NCBI RefSeq assembly: GCF_000174775.1
Contig: NZ_ACLR01000170.1
Location: 1-64,000, forward strand
DNA from: Porphyromonas uenonis 60-3
Lineage (GTDB): Bacteria > Bacteroidota > Bacteroidia > Bacteroidales > Porphyromonadaceae
Length of the DNA stretch: 64,000 nt
Direction: 5' to 3'
Under the pieces are notes generated by a model. The model ran no database searches. It was not told the DNA's origin and worked only from the letters and a program-made list of their open reading frames with translations. Position 1 is the stretch's first letter; every line of letters begins with the position of its first letter. A program made the position numbers and the translations under genes. Below are positions 27,783-37,732 of the stretch, piece by piece.

Positions 27783-29439
27783 TTAGTGGTGTATGTAGCG
27801 AGTATTTAGGCGTATTTGTTTGCCTGGTTCGGGCTTGTAGTCATCGCCAGGCCAGAAGTCTGAGCCAAGCAGTGTGGAGCCCAGTCCCGTCAGCTTTACT
27901 ACATGCAGAGAGATGGTGTGCTCTGCATTGTAGTAGTACCAATACTCGTTGCCGAACTGATCCTTGCCTAGACCAGTGTACTGGTAGCCTGCCTTCTCGA
28001 GGACTGCCCTGAGCTCCTTGTCAATACCCGTCTTGAATTGCTTGGTAGGGTTGATCGTTAGAGCACCCTTATTATAGACATTCATATTGTCCTTGGTAGC
28101 ATTACTTGCGGCGCAGTAGTGATAGCCACTGATGGCAGCTGCTTTAAGCTTAGAGAGGCCCTTAATAGAGACCTCTAGGCGAGTAGAGGCATAGTCAATT
28201 TTGCCATCATCGCCTTTCATAGGAGCTCTGTAGGTGACATCCTCCCCCTTAGCCATCTCACTGGTGTAGATAGAGCCTGCGGGTGTCCCTGGGGTGGGCA
28301 CATCAGCAGGGTTGAACTTCTCGCCAAAGTTGTAGGAGGGGAAGATGCTGGTGTCCTCTGCAACGTTAGGTGCGGACGGCTTCTTCTTGGCACTGAAGCT
28401 AAAGACGATACCCCCCTGTGTCTCTGTAATGAGGACTGTGTAGTAGTTATTTTCGCTACTGAAGGTGTTTCCACCGACGATCGTCTTAGCAGGCTTGCTA
28501 AAGCCATTGCGTACAAACCACAGGCCTACATCGGGGTTGCTCTCGACCATATCAATGGTGAGTGCATGGCTGAGCGCTAGGATGCCAGGCTCGTAGGTAG
28601 TACCATTGCTTGTGTAGCCCTGTGGGTAATAACTGACTATGCTGAAGTTACCCTTCTTCTTGTCCTTAGCTACGAAAGTCGCACGCTTAGGATCATTGAG
28701 CGACTTCTCCTGTCTGAGCCCTAGAGTAGCTTCATACTGACGGATCTCATCTAGAGAGGTCTCCTCAGCTAGCTTGCTGGCAAGGGGAAGTCCTGGAGTG
28801 TCTTGTCTAGGTCTACCTCGGCGACCGACCCTGGCATCGGAAGGAAGGAAAGCTGCGCATAGCCAGCTACTGCACCTCTTGATACGCCTACGATGAGGTT
28901 GCCCTTGCGATACATCGGAGACTTGCTGGAGCTTTCGTCCATAGCTTCAAAGCCGTCATTGATGGTCATTATGTCAAAATCCCGTCTGACATCGCCCTTC
29001 TGGTCGTAGACGAGTTGCTCATCAATGAGCACGGTTGAGATCTGTAGCTTACCCTCGCCAGAATTGCCGATGAGGTAGATGCGTAGAGGCTGCTTGCTAC
29101 TCTTGTCTTGAGTGTTAAAGACGTAGTTCTTGAGGTTATTACCCTTTGCATCGGTGATTACTTTCTCCGTTTGTAGCACGGAGCCATGAGCTGCCTCCCA
29201 CTTTTGAGAGGATGCTCTCCTGCCGTAAAGTCTACGAAGGGTATTGGCAGATGCTTTAGATTGCCATCAGCATCTAGCTCATAGATAGGCGTGTACTCGC
29301 CCTGCTGGATGGGATCCTCCTTGTTGGGGTCTTTCTTATTGGGATCGCCTCCATCATCGGGACAGTCTTGGTAACAACCGACCAGCCCAAAGCAAGTTGA
29401 CATGATCAATGCGAGGATCAGAGAGATTTGTTTATTCAT
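27783..29439 (-). pseudogene. Lipoprotein gene broken by two frameshifts
   Basis: Three collinear minus-strand frames add up to one protein of about 550 residues. The first (29439-29158) begins with a lipoprotein signal (ILALIMSTCFGLVGC) and a Lys/Asp-rich linker, ending HPLKSGRQLMAPCYKRRK. The next frame holds the natural continuation ASSQKWEAAHGSVLQTEKV upstream of 29179, so a shift lies near 29205-29220 at AAAA. The second frame ends LQDFPLPAS at 28769; the third is open above 28550 and continues ASKLAEETSLDEIRQYE, so another shift lies near 28770-28790 at CCCC. I do not recognise the family. Confidence 0.75.
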
Positions 29440-29597
29440 AGTTCTAACCTTGTTAGTTTATATATCAGCGCTGGCATAGAGACCAAATAGCGAAGGAAGG
29501 TACCCATAGCAGATGACTGTCGTCAATCTTCTGAAGAAATAGACCTCCCTTGCGAACAAAGATACAAAAAGAAAGAGAACTACGCTCGTCTGCTAAA

Positions 29598-29672
29598 AGG
29601 TTCCACCGCTGGAACCGAAGAGTTCCTCCGTTGGAACTAAAAAGTTCCAAGAGGGGAACTACTTTTGGAACT
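29598..29672. repeat. Cluster of GTTCC/GGAAC inverted repeats
   Basis: GGTTCCACCGCTGGAACC is a perfect 6-base stem with a six-base loop, followed by GTTCCtccgttGGAAC and GTTCCaagaggGGAAC and a last TTTGGAAC. Successive units are about 24 bases apart with GTTCC-N6-GGAAC spacing kept while the loops vary. Confidence 0.7.
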
Positions 29673-29750
29673 TGTAAGTGTCAAGAGGATAGTGCGATAC
29701 GAAGAAGCTTTGACAGCGCCCTTTGGCAGTAAGGGGACGATGAAAAGAGA

Positions 29751-29792
29751 TGTAGCCCGCTGGTAGGAGAGATTTCCTATTAGCGGGCTACA
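29751..29792 (-). terminator. Rho-independent terminator after pepT
   Basis: TGTAGCCCGCTggtAGG and CCTattAGCGGGCTACA form a 14-pair stem around GAGAGATTT. On the minus strand it is followed by TCTCTTTTC and starts 25 bases after the pepT stop, closing the four-gene minus-strand operon. Confidence 0.85.
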
Positions 29793-29816
29793 CGTTTAAT
29801 GTGTTGGGGTTGGCTT

Positions 29817-31049
29817 TTACTCTAAAGCTCCCGATGTGGCATAGCGACGGACTAGCTGCGTCACGATGGCTAGGCAGCGCTCCATAGCATCGAGCGAGCA
29901 GTACTCGTGGATGGAGTGGAAGTTGCCCCCGCTGGTGAAGATGTTGGGGCAGGGGATGCCTCGCTCCGAGAGGACCGCCCCATCGGTGCCGCCACGTATC
30001 GGCTGGATGATAGGCTTGACACCGACCGCCTCATAGGCTGCCACCGCATGCTCGATGACCTCTGGGTGCGGAGCGATGTAGTCGTACATGTTGCGGTACT
30101 GGTAGGAGACTTCGACCGCTAGCTGTGCGGCGTGTGGCTCTTCGTTGATCTGCTGAGCCACCTCTCGGATGCATGCTATGCGCTCCTCTAGGAGCTGGCG
30201 GTCGTGGTCGCGGATGATGTACTCAGCGGTTGCGGACGAGACATCTCCCGCCATGTGGCATAGGTGCAGGAAGCCCTCTCGTCCCTGGGTTACCTCGGGT
30301 CGCTCGTGCGTGTAACCTAGTCTGTAGTCGAGCTTGATGAGCGACTGGAGTGCGTGGCGCATCGTGTGGTAGGCACTGCCTGGGTGGACGTTGTGTCCTG
30401 TGGCGGTGATGCGTACGGAGGCTGCGTGAAAGCATTCGTACTCAAACTCGCCCTCAAGTCCTCCGTCGATGGTGTAAGCGTAGGTCGCCTGAAGCTGGCT
30501 CTCGTCAAAGGACTCTAGCCCTCGTCCCACTTCTTCGTCTGTCGTGAAGGCTAGTGCGATAGGTCCGTGCGCTAACTCGGGCTTGCTCTGTAGCTCCGCA
30601 GCGAGGGTCATCAAGATGGCGACGCCCGCCTTGTCGTCAGCTCCGAGGAGTGTCGTACCATCGCTCGTGATGAGCGTATGCCCCACATAGCGTAGCAGGT
30701 CGGGGTAGTCGCTGGGACTGAGTATGCTCCCCTTTAGCTGAATTGGCTTGCCGTCGTAGTTGGGGTGGAGACAGGGAGAGACCTTTTCGCCAGGAGCTTC
30801 GGGAGAGGTGTCTACATGAGCGAGGAGCGCGATGCGGGGAACCTTTTCGTAACCGGCCGTGGCGGGGATTTGCGCTATCACATAGCCCGCATCATAGCAA
30901 GTGGCAGGTATCTGTAGCGCCTCTAGCTCCGAGTGAAGCAGACGGAGCAAGTCCCACTGACAGGAGGTCGAGGGCTTCGTCGGACTATTTGGATCGGAGG
31001 TGGTGTGCACCTTTGCGTAGCGGAGGAATCGCTCTAGGAGTTGGCTCAT
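29817..31049 (-). CDS. pepT: Peptidase T (tripeptide aminopeptidase)
   Basis: A 410-residue cytosolic M20 zinc peptidase that releases N-terminal residues from tripeptides, fitting an asaccharolytic, amino-acid-fermenting lifestyle. Di-zinc ligands are visible: HVDTSP, LGADDKAG, FTTDEEVGRG, and the late GGNFHSIHEYCS. The Bacteroidetes-typical start MSQLLERFLRYAKVHTTSD matches the family from the first residues. It is last in its operon, 15 bases after the HAD/hotdog fusion gene. Confidence 0.95.
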   Translation of the reverse strand: MSQLLERFLRYAKVHTTSDPNSPTKPSTSCQWDLLRLLHSELEALQIPATCYDAGYVIAQIPATAGYEKVPRIALLAHVDTSPEAPGEKVSPCLHPNYDGKPIQLKGSILSPSDYPDLLRYVGHTLITSDGTTLLGADDKAGVAILMTLAAELQSKPELAHGPIALAFTTDEEVGRGLESFDESQLQATYAYTIDGGLEGEFEYECFHAASVRITATGHNVHPGSAYHTMRHALQSLIKLDYRLGYTHERPEVTQGREGFLHLCHMAGDVSSATAEYIIRDHDRQLLEERIACIREVAQQINEEPHAAQLAVEVSYQYRNMYDYIAPHPEVIEHAVAAYEAVGVKPIIQPIRGGTDGAVLSERGIPCPNIFTSGGNFHSIHEYCSLDAMERCLAIVTQLVRRYATSGALE

Positions 31050-31064
31050 AGTGTGTGCAGAGGC

Positions 31065-32327
31065 TTAGCGCTGCTTGAGGATACTATTGATGACGCGGCA
31101 GGTGGAGATGAGCTTACCGCTCTGGGTGGAGTAGATATCCACGTTCCAGACGTGGGTGCTGCGCCCCTTGTGAAGTATCGTGGCGACGCCGCGCACGGTG
31201 TCTCCGACGACTGTCGAGGAGACGTGGTAGCCACTCACCTGCATGCCGACTTGTATCTCGCCTTCGTTGGCTATAGCCACTGAACCTAGCCCCGCGAGGG
31301 TCTCGGCAAAGGCTAGCGAGGCGCCTCCGTGCAGGATGCCCATTGGCTGTCTCGTGCGACTGTCCACGGGCATCGTGCCAGTGACATAGCCCTGCGCTAT
31401 CTCTGTGCAGCGCATGCCGAGCGCTCCCATGAGTGTGTTGGGCATGATAGCGTTGGCATCTTCTGGGTCAAAGGGAACCCCATCGTAGCGCAGCTTGATC
31501 TGCTTGGTGATCATGTGGGCTAAGCCCGCAGCATCGCAAGAGGTGGTGATATAGTCGGCGCAACTCTTGAGTGGCTCGGGAGCGTTTGCCATAGCTACGC
31601 CTAGTCCAGCGCGCTGTACCATGGCGACATCCTCTAGGGTGGTGCCGACGGCGATGATGTTTTGCTGGTTAAGGTCTAGTCGGTCTAGGATAAAGTCCAG
31701 CGCACCCCGCAGGCTGACGCCAGAAGCCACGATCGAGAGCTCATTCATCGGCTCATCGTAGAGGGTGGCGGTCAAGGTTTGCTCGGCTTTGAGCCGTTCG
31801 CTCAGCTTCTCCAGTCGATCCTGTCTGGCTAAGATGAGCGCTCTAAAGATTGGTTCGGAGGGCGCTTGGAAGGATTCGTCCGCTTCGGCCAATTCCAAGA
31901 TCGGCATACCCCAGAGCTTGGCGAGCTGTAGGACACGAGGCTGATGGGTCTTGGTCGCGTAGAGCGCTTTCTCGCCAATGAGTGCGAGCGTGTAGTCGCT
32001 ATTCACCAGCTCGTAGAGACGAGTGAGCTCGGCGGGGCGGAGTGGGCGAGAGGCCAGCTCACGACCCGTGCGACAGTTGTGAACGCGTGCGCCTAGATGG
32101 GAGATGATGTAGCCACTATTGCGTGGTAGTTGCAGCTGCTCGGAGAGCTTCAGGAGACTAGTCATAGGCGCTTCGCTGGCGATCGCCACACGTAGAGCGT
32201 ACTCCTCCTGCACCTCTAGGAGAGCTTCGCGGTCCTCTAGCGCTATCTGCCCATTGCTCCCGAGCAGACAGTCACGGTCTTTGATGGCGAGGAACTTATA
32301 GCCACCACTCTTTGCTTGATCTGTCAT
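31065..32327 (-). CDS. HAD-like (Cof-type) domain fused to hotdog thioesterase
   Basis: 420 residues. 1-275 have the Cof-type HAD layout but with eroded catalytic blocks: DRDCLL in place of DxDGT (Asp17, Asp19), VSLRGAL with Arg207 where Lys is expected, and GTTLED (228-233) where GDxxND is expected. 285-420 form a hotdog thioesterase of the PaaI/DHNA-CoA type with an intact active-site region LHGGASLAFAET (His333, Glu342). A plausible substrate is DHNA-CoA, since menaquinone synthesis is needed (menA at 48752), with the HAD part as scaffold. This is inference. Confidence 0.8.
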   Translation of the reverse strand: MTDQAKSGGYKFLAIKDRDCLLGSNGQIALEDREALLEVQEEYALRVAIASEAPMTSLLKLSEQLQLPRNSGYIISHLGARVHNCRTGRELASRPLRPAELTRLYELVNSDYTLALIGEKALYATKTHQPRVLQLAKLWGMPILELAEADESFQAPSEPIFRALILARQDRLEKLSERLKAEQTLTATLYDEPMNELSIVASGVSLRGALDFILDRLDLNQQNIIAVGTTLEDVAMVQRAGLGVAMANAPEPLKSCADYITTSCDAAGLAHMITKQIKLRYDGVPFDPEDANAIMPNTLMGALGMRCTEIAQGYVTGTMPVDSRTRQPMGILHGGASLAFAETLAGLGSVAIANEGEIQVGMQVSGYHVSSTVVGDTVRGVATILHKGRSTHVWNVDIYSTQSGKLISTCRVINSILKQR

Positions 32328-32338
32328 AGGACTCCTTA

Positions 32339-34147
32339 TTATAATGCGGACCAGTTAAACTGTACCCCGATGCGCCCGCTGTAGGGCTGCTTCATATTGT
32401 AAGTACCTAGTCCATAGTACTGACTGTCGAAAGTGGCAAAGAGCGTCCACATATCCGTCAAGCGATACTGCGCTGTCACCTCAGCGGTAAACCTTGTGAG
32501 CGAAGCCCACGCTGCGCCCTCACGAAGCCCAGTCTTGGGAGCCTGAGCGGGGTGAAGGATCTTTGGTGAGAGGCAGGTGTCGTAGTAAACCACCCCACGA
32601 AGGTCTAGGCGACGCATAGGACGGACGGCCAACTTCGCATAGCTCTGGAAGTAAGGCTTGGGGACGCGGACGGAGAAGTTCGCCTGACGGTTGAACTGCG
32701 CTCCGAGGCTCAGCTCACACACCTTTGCGATGACCGTAGAGAGGTCTAGACCTGCGTAGAAGATGTCTAGCTTCGTGTAATCATTGCGCTGCGACTGTAG
32801 CCATGAGCAGTAAAGCTCTTCGCCAGTGTAGTAGGGTAGGAGGTTGAAGCCGTAAGTGCGGCCATAGTGATCGTACCCGCCGTACAGCTCGTAGGTGCCA
32901 GAGCCGAGCTGGAGCTTGACGCCTGTGCGGGAGCCGAGCTGCTGACGCTCAGGTCTAGGCAATGCGTTGAGCATGACACCTGGTATGCGAGCTAGGTAGT
33001 CAAAGGGGAGGACATCTTGTATTCCACCTGAAGCCCGCAGGTACCACTCCCAGCGCCTCTGATCAGAGAGCGACAGACGAACCTCTGGGTAGACCAGCAC
33101 CTCTTGGTTGGCAAAGTCCACGCCGACACCGCCTGAGAAGTCTAGGTCGGCAAAGTTAACGAACCCACGATAGCGGAACTGCGGGTGTGCCCTTAGGAGA
33201 AAGAGCTGTGAGGGCTGACTCGTGCGGATGCGCATATCGGCGCTCAGTCCGAGAGACCAGTCTTCAGAGAGCTGCACAGCGGTAGCTCCATCAGCGTCAA
33301 TCGTATGTAGATATTCGCTAGCCAGGAGGTCGCCTGGGGCTGGGCTAGGTAGTGAATGGTATAGGAAGGCGTAGCGTGCACCAAGGTCAAAGGTCCAGTT
33401 ATGCGCCTGGAGGTTCTCTATGCGACCCGTTAGGCTATACTCGCGTAGCTTGTCTTGCCAACGGGTGCGGTCCAGTAGGGGGAGCGTACCCATCTGCATT
33501 CTATGCTGCGTAGGGGTGTGCGCAAAGATGTGACTACGGATGCCTCCCTGCAGCTTGACGGTGCTCTCCTTCCAGTGATAGCTGTAGCCTAGGACTCCCT
33601 CGGTAGCGTGGCGGTACATCTCCGTCTGTCGGGGAACTTCCTCAAGGTAGTGATAGTCTGGATCGGACTGGTCCATAGGTCCATGCACGGAGCGGTTAGG
33701 CCCGTTCTTGCTGAGCGTGAAAAGCTCCGAGCGATGCGTCAGATCGAGAGAAAGGACATTGTGCTTGCTCCCAAAGTGCCACTGCCCCGCCAGATCCCCA
33801 CCGAAAGCCGGTGCAAAGCCTCCGAAGAGCCGAGCCATGATCCCATTGTAAGGCTGAGGCACCTCACGGGCAAAGCTAGACAGCTGAGGCGTCGGCGCTG
33901 GCGAGAGGGTAGGTGTGAAGTCTCTCGTGGAGCGAGGTGTGGCTGGGTTGTAGCGCTCTATCTGAGGCTTCGTCAGAGGTATCAGCGTAAAGATAGGATT
34001 GGTGTCATCTATCTGTCTCACCTTTTCGCTCACCACGGTGACCTCACGGCTGATCGTGTCACGCTTGGCGGGAGGGGTGGGCTTTTGAGCTAAAGCTGGG
34101 AGCAGACTGCTGAGCAGTACTGGGAGAAGTATGTATAGTCGTTTCAT
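32339..34147 (-). CDS. Outer-membrane beta-barrel protein (TonB-receptor-like barrel)
   Basis: 602 residues with a signal peptide (cleaved after LALA, about 20), a Pro-rich periplasmic stretch (21-100) and then alternating amphipathic strands with aromatic girdles through to the end (GRIGVQFNWSAL). There is no recognisable TonB plug or carboxypeptidase-like repeat, so it is a barrel-only relative. It lies 43 bases after the TPR gene, a pairing that recurs in Bacteroidetes and suggests joint work at the outer membrane. Function unknown. Confidence 0.75.
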   Translation of the reverse strand: MKRLYILLPVLLSSLLPALAQKPTPPAKRDTISREVTVVSEKVRQIDDTNPIFTLIPLTKPQIERYNPATPRSTRDFTPTLSPAPTPQLSSFAREVPQPYNGIMARLFGGFAPAFGGDLAGQWHFGSKHNVLSLDLTHRSELFTLSKNGPNRSVHGPMDQSDPDYHYLEEVPRQTEMYRHATEGVLGYSYHWKESTVKLQGGIRSHIFAHTPTQHRMQMGTLPLLDRTRWQDKLREYSLTGRIENLQAHNWTFDLGARYAFLYHSLPSPAPGDLLASEYLHTIDADGATAVQLSEDWSLGLSADMRIRTSQPSQLFLLRAHPQFRYRGFVNFADLDFSGGVGVDFANQEVLVYPEVRLSLSDQRRWEWYLRASGGIQDVLPFDYLARIPGVMLNALPRPERQQLGSRTGVKLQLGSGTYELYGGYDHYGRTYGFNLLPYYTGEELYCSWLQSQRNDYTKLDIFYAGLDLSTVIAKVCELSLGAQFNRQANFSVRVPKPYFQSYAKLAVRPMRRLDLRGVVYYDTCLSPKILHPAQAPKTGLREGAAWASLTRFTAEVTAQYRLTDMWTLFATFDSQYYGLGTYNMKQPYSGRIGVQFNWSAL

Positions 34148-34190
34148 CGATGATAGGCTTAATCGTGAGAAATGGAAGGCGAGAGGCGCA

Positions 34191-37100
34191 TTAGCGAGCC
34201 GTACTTTGGCGAAGCTGTGCGAGCTTCTCTGTGGCGCGCTGACGTATCGGCGAAGTCTCGTCGGTGTAGTTCTTGAGCAAGCTCTCTAGGTATAGTCTTG
34301 CCGTGTCGGGATCCCCCTTGGCGAGGTACCAGTCGGAGAGCGTTATGATCGTCTCAGCAGATAGATCGGGGTCTGGGTAGGCTTCGTTGACCAGCTTGTC
34401 CAGTAGCTGCTTCGAGTAGCTTTGCTGCACCTTGTTGGAGACGTAGTACTGAGCTAATAGGAGCGTCCCCTGACTGCCAGCGTAAGTCCCTATGCGAGCG
34501 ACAAGAGGCTTTAGCAAAGATTCGATCTGGTTGCCACGACCTGTCTTCAAGTAGCTGGTAGCTAGGCGACAAGTCAAGAGGTCTAGTTGCTCTTGGCTCC
34601 ATCCCTTAGCTTTGTCTAGCTGAGGGGTTACGACCTTGATGACCCACGCATACTGTCCTGCGTGGAGTGCGCTCTCAGTAGCTGAGAGCAGTGTCGTCTG
34701 ATAGCTCGCAGGGGCTAGCGGTAGTGTGAGTAGCTCTTGCTGCAAAGGCAATGCCTGCGCAAAGGCTCGCTGATGAAGGCGGATCGTAGACATCCTTTGG
34801 AGCAAACCAATGTGTAGCTCCTGCGACAGTTGCTTGCGACTGGGGTAGATGCGCTCATAGAGTGTCAGAGCGTCTGCCTCCTTACCAGCACGTTCGTAGA
34901 GATCGCCCAAGTAGTAGTGCGCTAAGAGCGAAGAAGCACCTTGTGGCTTCAGGGCTAGGTACTCCTTGAGCAAGCGCTCTGCCTGTGGCTGTCTGGACTG
35001 GTAAGCACGCTCGGCCGTCTCGAAGGAGATGCTCATCGCCTCGCTCTCGTTGATGGCATAGCTGCCGCCGATGCTATTGGCGTACTGGACAAACTCAGTG
35101 GAGCGTCCCTCCTCGATGTAGATACTCTTCAGCGCTTCGTAAGCTTGCTTCGCCTCGCCACTCTGTGGCGCCTCTGCGAGGAGCGCCTTGTAAGTCTCGA
35201 TGGCTCGGTTCGTTTCGTTCCTATTATAATATAGTAGTGCCAACTGCAAGGCAGCCTTGCGCCCATACTCGCTCTGCGGGTACTCCTGCGTCAGGCGTGT
35301 GAAAGTTCCGATAGCCTCCGCATGCTGTCCGTACAGTTCCATAGCTCGTCCCTGATCATACATAGCGCGAGGCTTGTAAAGGCTGTTCGGATGGCGAGCG
35401 ATCAATTTATCAAGTGCAGCTATCTGCGCCTTGTAGTCCTTCTTGAGACCCTCAATGTCGGACAGCATATAGAGCGCATAGACCTGATTGTCAGGAGCGA
35501 TCCTGTAAGCCTCCTCGTAGTAGCGTACGGCAGGTGTGTAGTGTCCCTGCATATAGTGCGCATCGCCTAGGCGAGCGTGGACATCCGCCTGCAGCGTATT
35601 ATCGAGCGTGCCCTCTTGGAGTAAGATAGAGAGCGTCTGCGTGGCAGCACTGTACTGCTTCTGCTTGATCTGACTGTAGCCCAGTAGGTAGCGAGCTATC
35701 TGTAGCTGTGCGCTAGTAGCTGTGCGCTTATTGAGGATAGCAGTGAGGGCTTGTGAAGCACGCTTGTAGGCTCCCTGCTGAGAGAGGAGTTGCGCCCCTA
35801 GTAGCTCCGCTTCAGTGTGGTGTGTGGAGCGCGTGCCGAGCCCTTGCGCTTGCTGGTTGTAGTGCTGTGCTAGGGCTAGGTCGCCCGCCTGTTGCGCCTG
35901 CTGTGTGAGCTGATTCAGCAGATAGCACTGCGCCTCTACAATAACGGGCGAAGGATTCTTGATACGTCCTATCGAGGCTAGACTAGTCAGGTAATCGGGG
36001 CTGCGGTAGTAGCTCTCAATGAGGAAGTGCTCCATCGCCTCACGGTGTGCCGACTGGGCGAATGTATTGAGAAACTCCTCGCAGAGCCTCACCTCCTGAC
36101 CAAACGACCCGCCCGCCTTACTGCGCATCAGCAATACCTGCTCATAGATGGCAGCTTCACGGATCGTAGGAGCTACAGCTCTATCTGCTGCCACCTGATA
36201 GGAGGCCAAAGCTTCGGAGTAAAGCCCCATATCTCTACGAGCACGGGCTAGGTAAAGGTTGGCCACCCCGCTCGTCTCCGCATCGCCACGGGTCGCTAGG
36301 AGTAGATGCGGGATCGCTTGCTCCGTGCGCTCCGTCTCCATGTAAGCCGCTGCGAGGATAAGTTGGTCTTCGGGTGTTAGGGCATTAGCCTTTTGCTCTG
36401 CTAGTGGAGCGAGACGCTCGATAGCTTTGCTCGGCTCCTCCAGACGATACCACGCGTTTGCCTCTAGGATCTGACTCTCCGTGCGCTGCTCCTCCGAGAG
36501 GCGTGCCGTAGCAAGTGCCTCGGTGTGCGTGAGCACCGACTGATAGTTTTGCCGATAGAGGGCTATCCGCGCCAGTCCTAGACGAGCGTCATACTGCAGG
36601 TCGCCCTGATCCTGTATCGGGAGGAGCGTGCGCTCAGCCTTGTCTAGATTGTTTTGCGCTATGTATAGTTGCGCTAGATAGAGCCTAGCCACATCGCCCC
36701 AGTAACCTCCATTGTCAGCAGTCAACTCAAAGAGTCGCTCGACCTGATCTACAGAGCGACCAGACAGTAGGAGCGCATAGGCCATCTTGACCTGCCACTC
36801 GCTCCGCGCCTCACGTGTCAAGGTGCGCTCACGCACCTGCTCTAGCGTATGGCGAGCACGATTGTACTCCTTATTATATAGGTAGTGTGTGGCACGAGCT
36901 ATGCGCGCTATCTGCGCCTGACGGGAGACGGGCTCTCTGGTGATATACTCCTCCAGCTCGGCTGCAGCACTCGGACGACCCAGCAGATGCGCCCCATAAG
37001 TGGCAAACCACCCATCCGCCTCGCTCAGACGTCGTGTAGAAGAGAGGAGCGTCATGGTGCGTAGGGGCGAGCCAGCTGCGAGAGTCACCTCGATGGCATG

Positions 37101-37202
37101 CTGCTCGGTGGGTCTGCTAAAGGTCTCTTGCGCCTGTAGTGGATAGGCTAGTGGCAAGCTACCACAGAGCAGTAGCGTATATAGGTATCCTTTGTAGTTC
37201 AT
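34191..37202 (-). CDS. Periplasmic tetratricopeptide-repeat protein
   Basis: 1003 residues, signal peptide to about 25 (LLLCGSLPLAYPLQA), then almost wholly helical TPR-type repeats, e.g. QADVHARLGDAHYMQGHYTPAVRYYEEAYRIAPD at about 535-570 and KPRAMYDQGRAMELYGQHAEAIGTFTRL following. It probably scaffolds other envelope proteins, such as the barrel encoded next. It is the first gene after a strong consensus promoter. Confidence 0.85.
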   Translation of the reverse strand: MNYKGYLYTLLLCGSLPLAYPLQAQETFSRPTEQHAIEVTLAAGSPLRTMTLLSSTRRLSEADGWFATYGAHLLGRPSAAAELEEYITREPVSRQAQIARIARATHYLYNKEYNRARHTLEQVRERTLTREARSEWQVKMAYALLLSGRSVDQVERLFELTADNGGYWGDVARLYLAQLYIAQNNLDKAERTLLPIQDQGDLQYDARLGLARIALYRQNYQSVLTHTEALATARLSEEQRTESQILEANAWYRLEEPSKAIERLAPLAEQKANALTPEDQLILAAAYMETERTEQAIPHLLLATRGDAETSGVANLYLARARRDMGLYSEALASYQVAADRAVAPTIREAAIYEQVLLMRSKAGGSFGQEVRLCEEFLNTFAQSAHREAMEHFLIESYYRSPDYLTSLASIGRIKNPSPVIVEAQCYLLNQLTQQAQQAGDLALAQHYNQQAQGLGTRSTHHTEAELLGAQLLSQQGAYKRASQALTAILNKRTATSAQLQIARYLLGYSQIKQKQYSAATQTLSILLQEGTLDNTLQADVHARLGDAHYMQGHYTPAVRYYEEAYRIAPDNQVYALYMLSDIEGLKKDYKAQIAALDKLIARHPNSLYKPRAMYDQGRAMELYGQHAEAIGTFTRLTQEYPQSEYGRKAALQLALLYYNRNETNRAIETYKALLAEAPQSGEAKQAYEALKSIYIEEGRSTEFVQYANSIGGSYAINESEAMSISFETAERAYQSRQPQAERLLKEYLALKPQGASSLLAHYYLGDLYERAGKEADALTLYERIYPSRKQLSQELHIGLLQRMSTIRLHQRAFAQALPLQQELLTLPLAPASYQTTLLSATESALHAGQYAWVIKVVTPQLDKAKGWSQEQLDLLTCRLATSYLKTGRGNQIESLLKPLVARIGTYAGSQGTLLLAQYYVSNKVQQSYSKQLLDKLVNEAYPDPDLSAETIITLSDWYLAKGDPDTARLYLESLLKNYTDETSPIRQRATEKLAQLRQSTAR

Positions 37203-37263
37203 CGGTAGTAGTCTTATCTGATGGGGGGCGAAGTCCTCTGGATACGCCCAATCGATTCTAACG

Positions 37264-37294
37264 CAAATCTACTGAAATAACTCTTGAGGGCAAA
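37264..37294 (-). promoter_or_regulatory. Full-consensus Bacteroidetes promoter of the TPR operon
   Basis: On the minus strand: TTTG (37294-37291), 19 bases, then TAGATTTG (37271-37264). This fits TTTG-N19-21-TAnnTTTG exactly, 62 bases before the start of the TPR gene. It is the clearest promoter in the window. Confidence 0.75.
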
Positions 37295-37346
37295 ATATAG
37301 TCAAGCCTGACACCTGATACAAGATGACTTCATCGATGGCACTATC

Positions 37347-37520
37347 AAGGAAATCGGACAATTCCTCGGTGGAGATTGTTGATTATCCTGCGAGGAAACG
37401 AAAAATTCTTCGGAACTTCGAAATCTTTCTTCCGAAGTTTCATTTCATTCTTCCGAACTTTTATTTCCCGGTTCCGTGGGGAATTTTCATTTGCTCCTTG
37501 GAAATCCACGATTTCCTCGG
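37347..37520 (+). repeat. Dispersed MITE-like element, copy 3 (left arm diverged)
   Basis: The core and right arm match copy 2 almost base for base (CGAAAAATTCTTCGGAACTT, TTCTTCCGAAGTTTCATTTC, right end ATTTCCTCGG). The left arm carries about 20 extra bases and is rearranged, so its outer boundary is approximate. Confidence 0.7.
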
Positions 37521-37732
37521 TAGAATTTGGAATCAGCGGAGATGTAGGAGTCACTGTGGAGTGAGGTTAGAGCGCTATATAGCGAGGATCTAGCCATATT
37601 TTCCAGGTTTGTCACTGTATGTAGCTCCTAGAGGGGAGGATTACAATGCCACTTTCAGGACTCTCTACGGATAATATATCTAGAAAGCAATCTTTTTCGC
37701 TACCTAATGGTAGGTATTCAAAATATTATTCG

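Larger units (their letters stand above)
29440..29816. other. Intergenic stretch between lipoprotein pseudogene and pepT
   Basis: About 375 bases: a GGTTCC/GGAACC palindrome cluster at 29598-29672 and the pepT terminator at 29751-29792. No gene. Confidence 0.6.
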
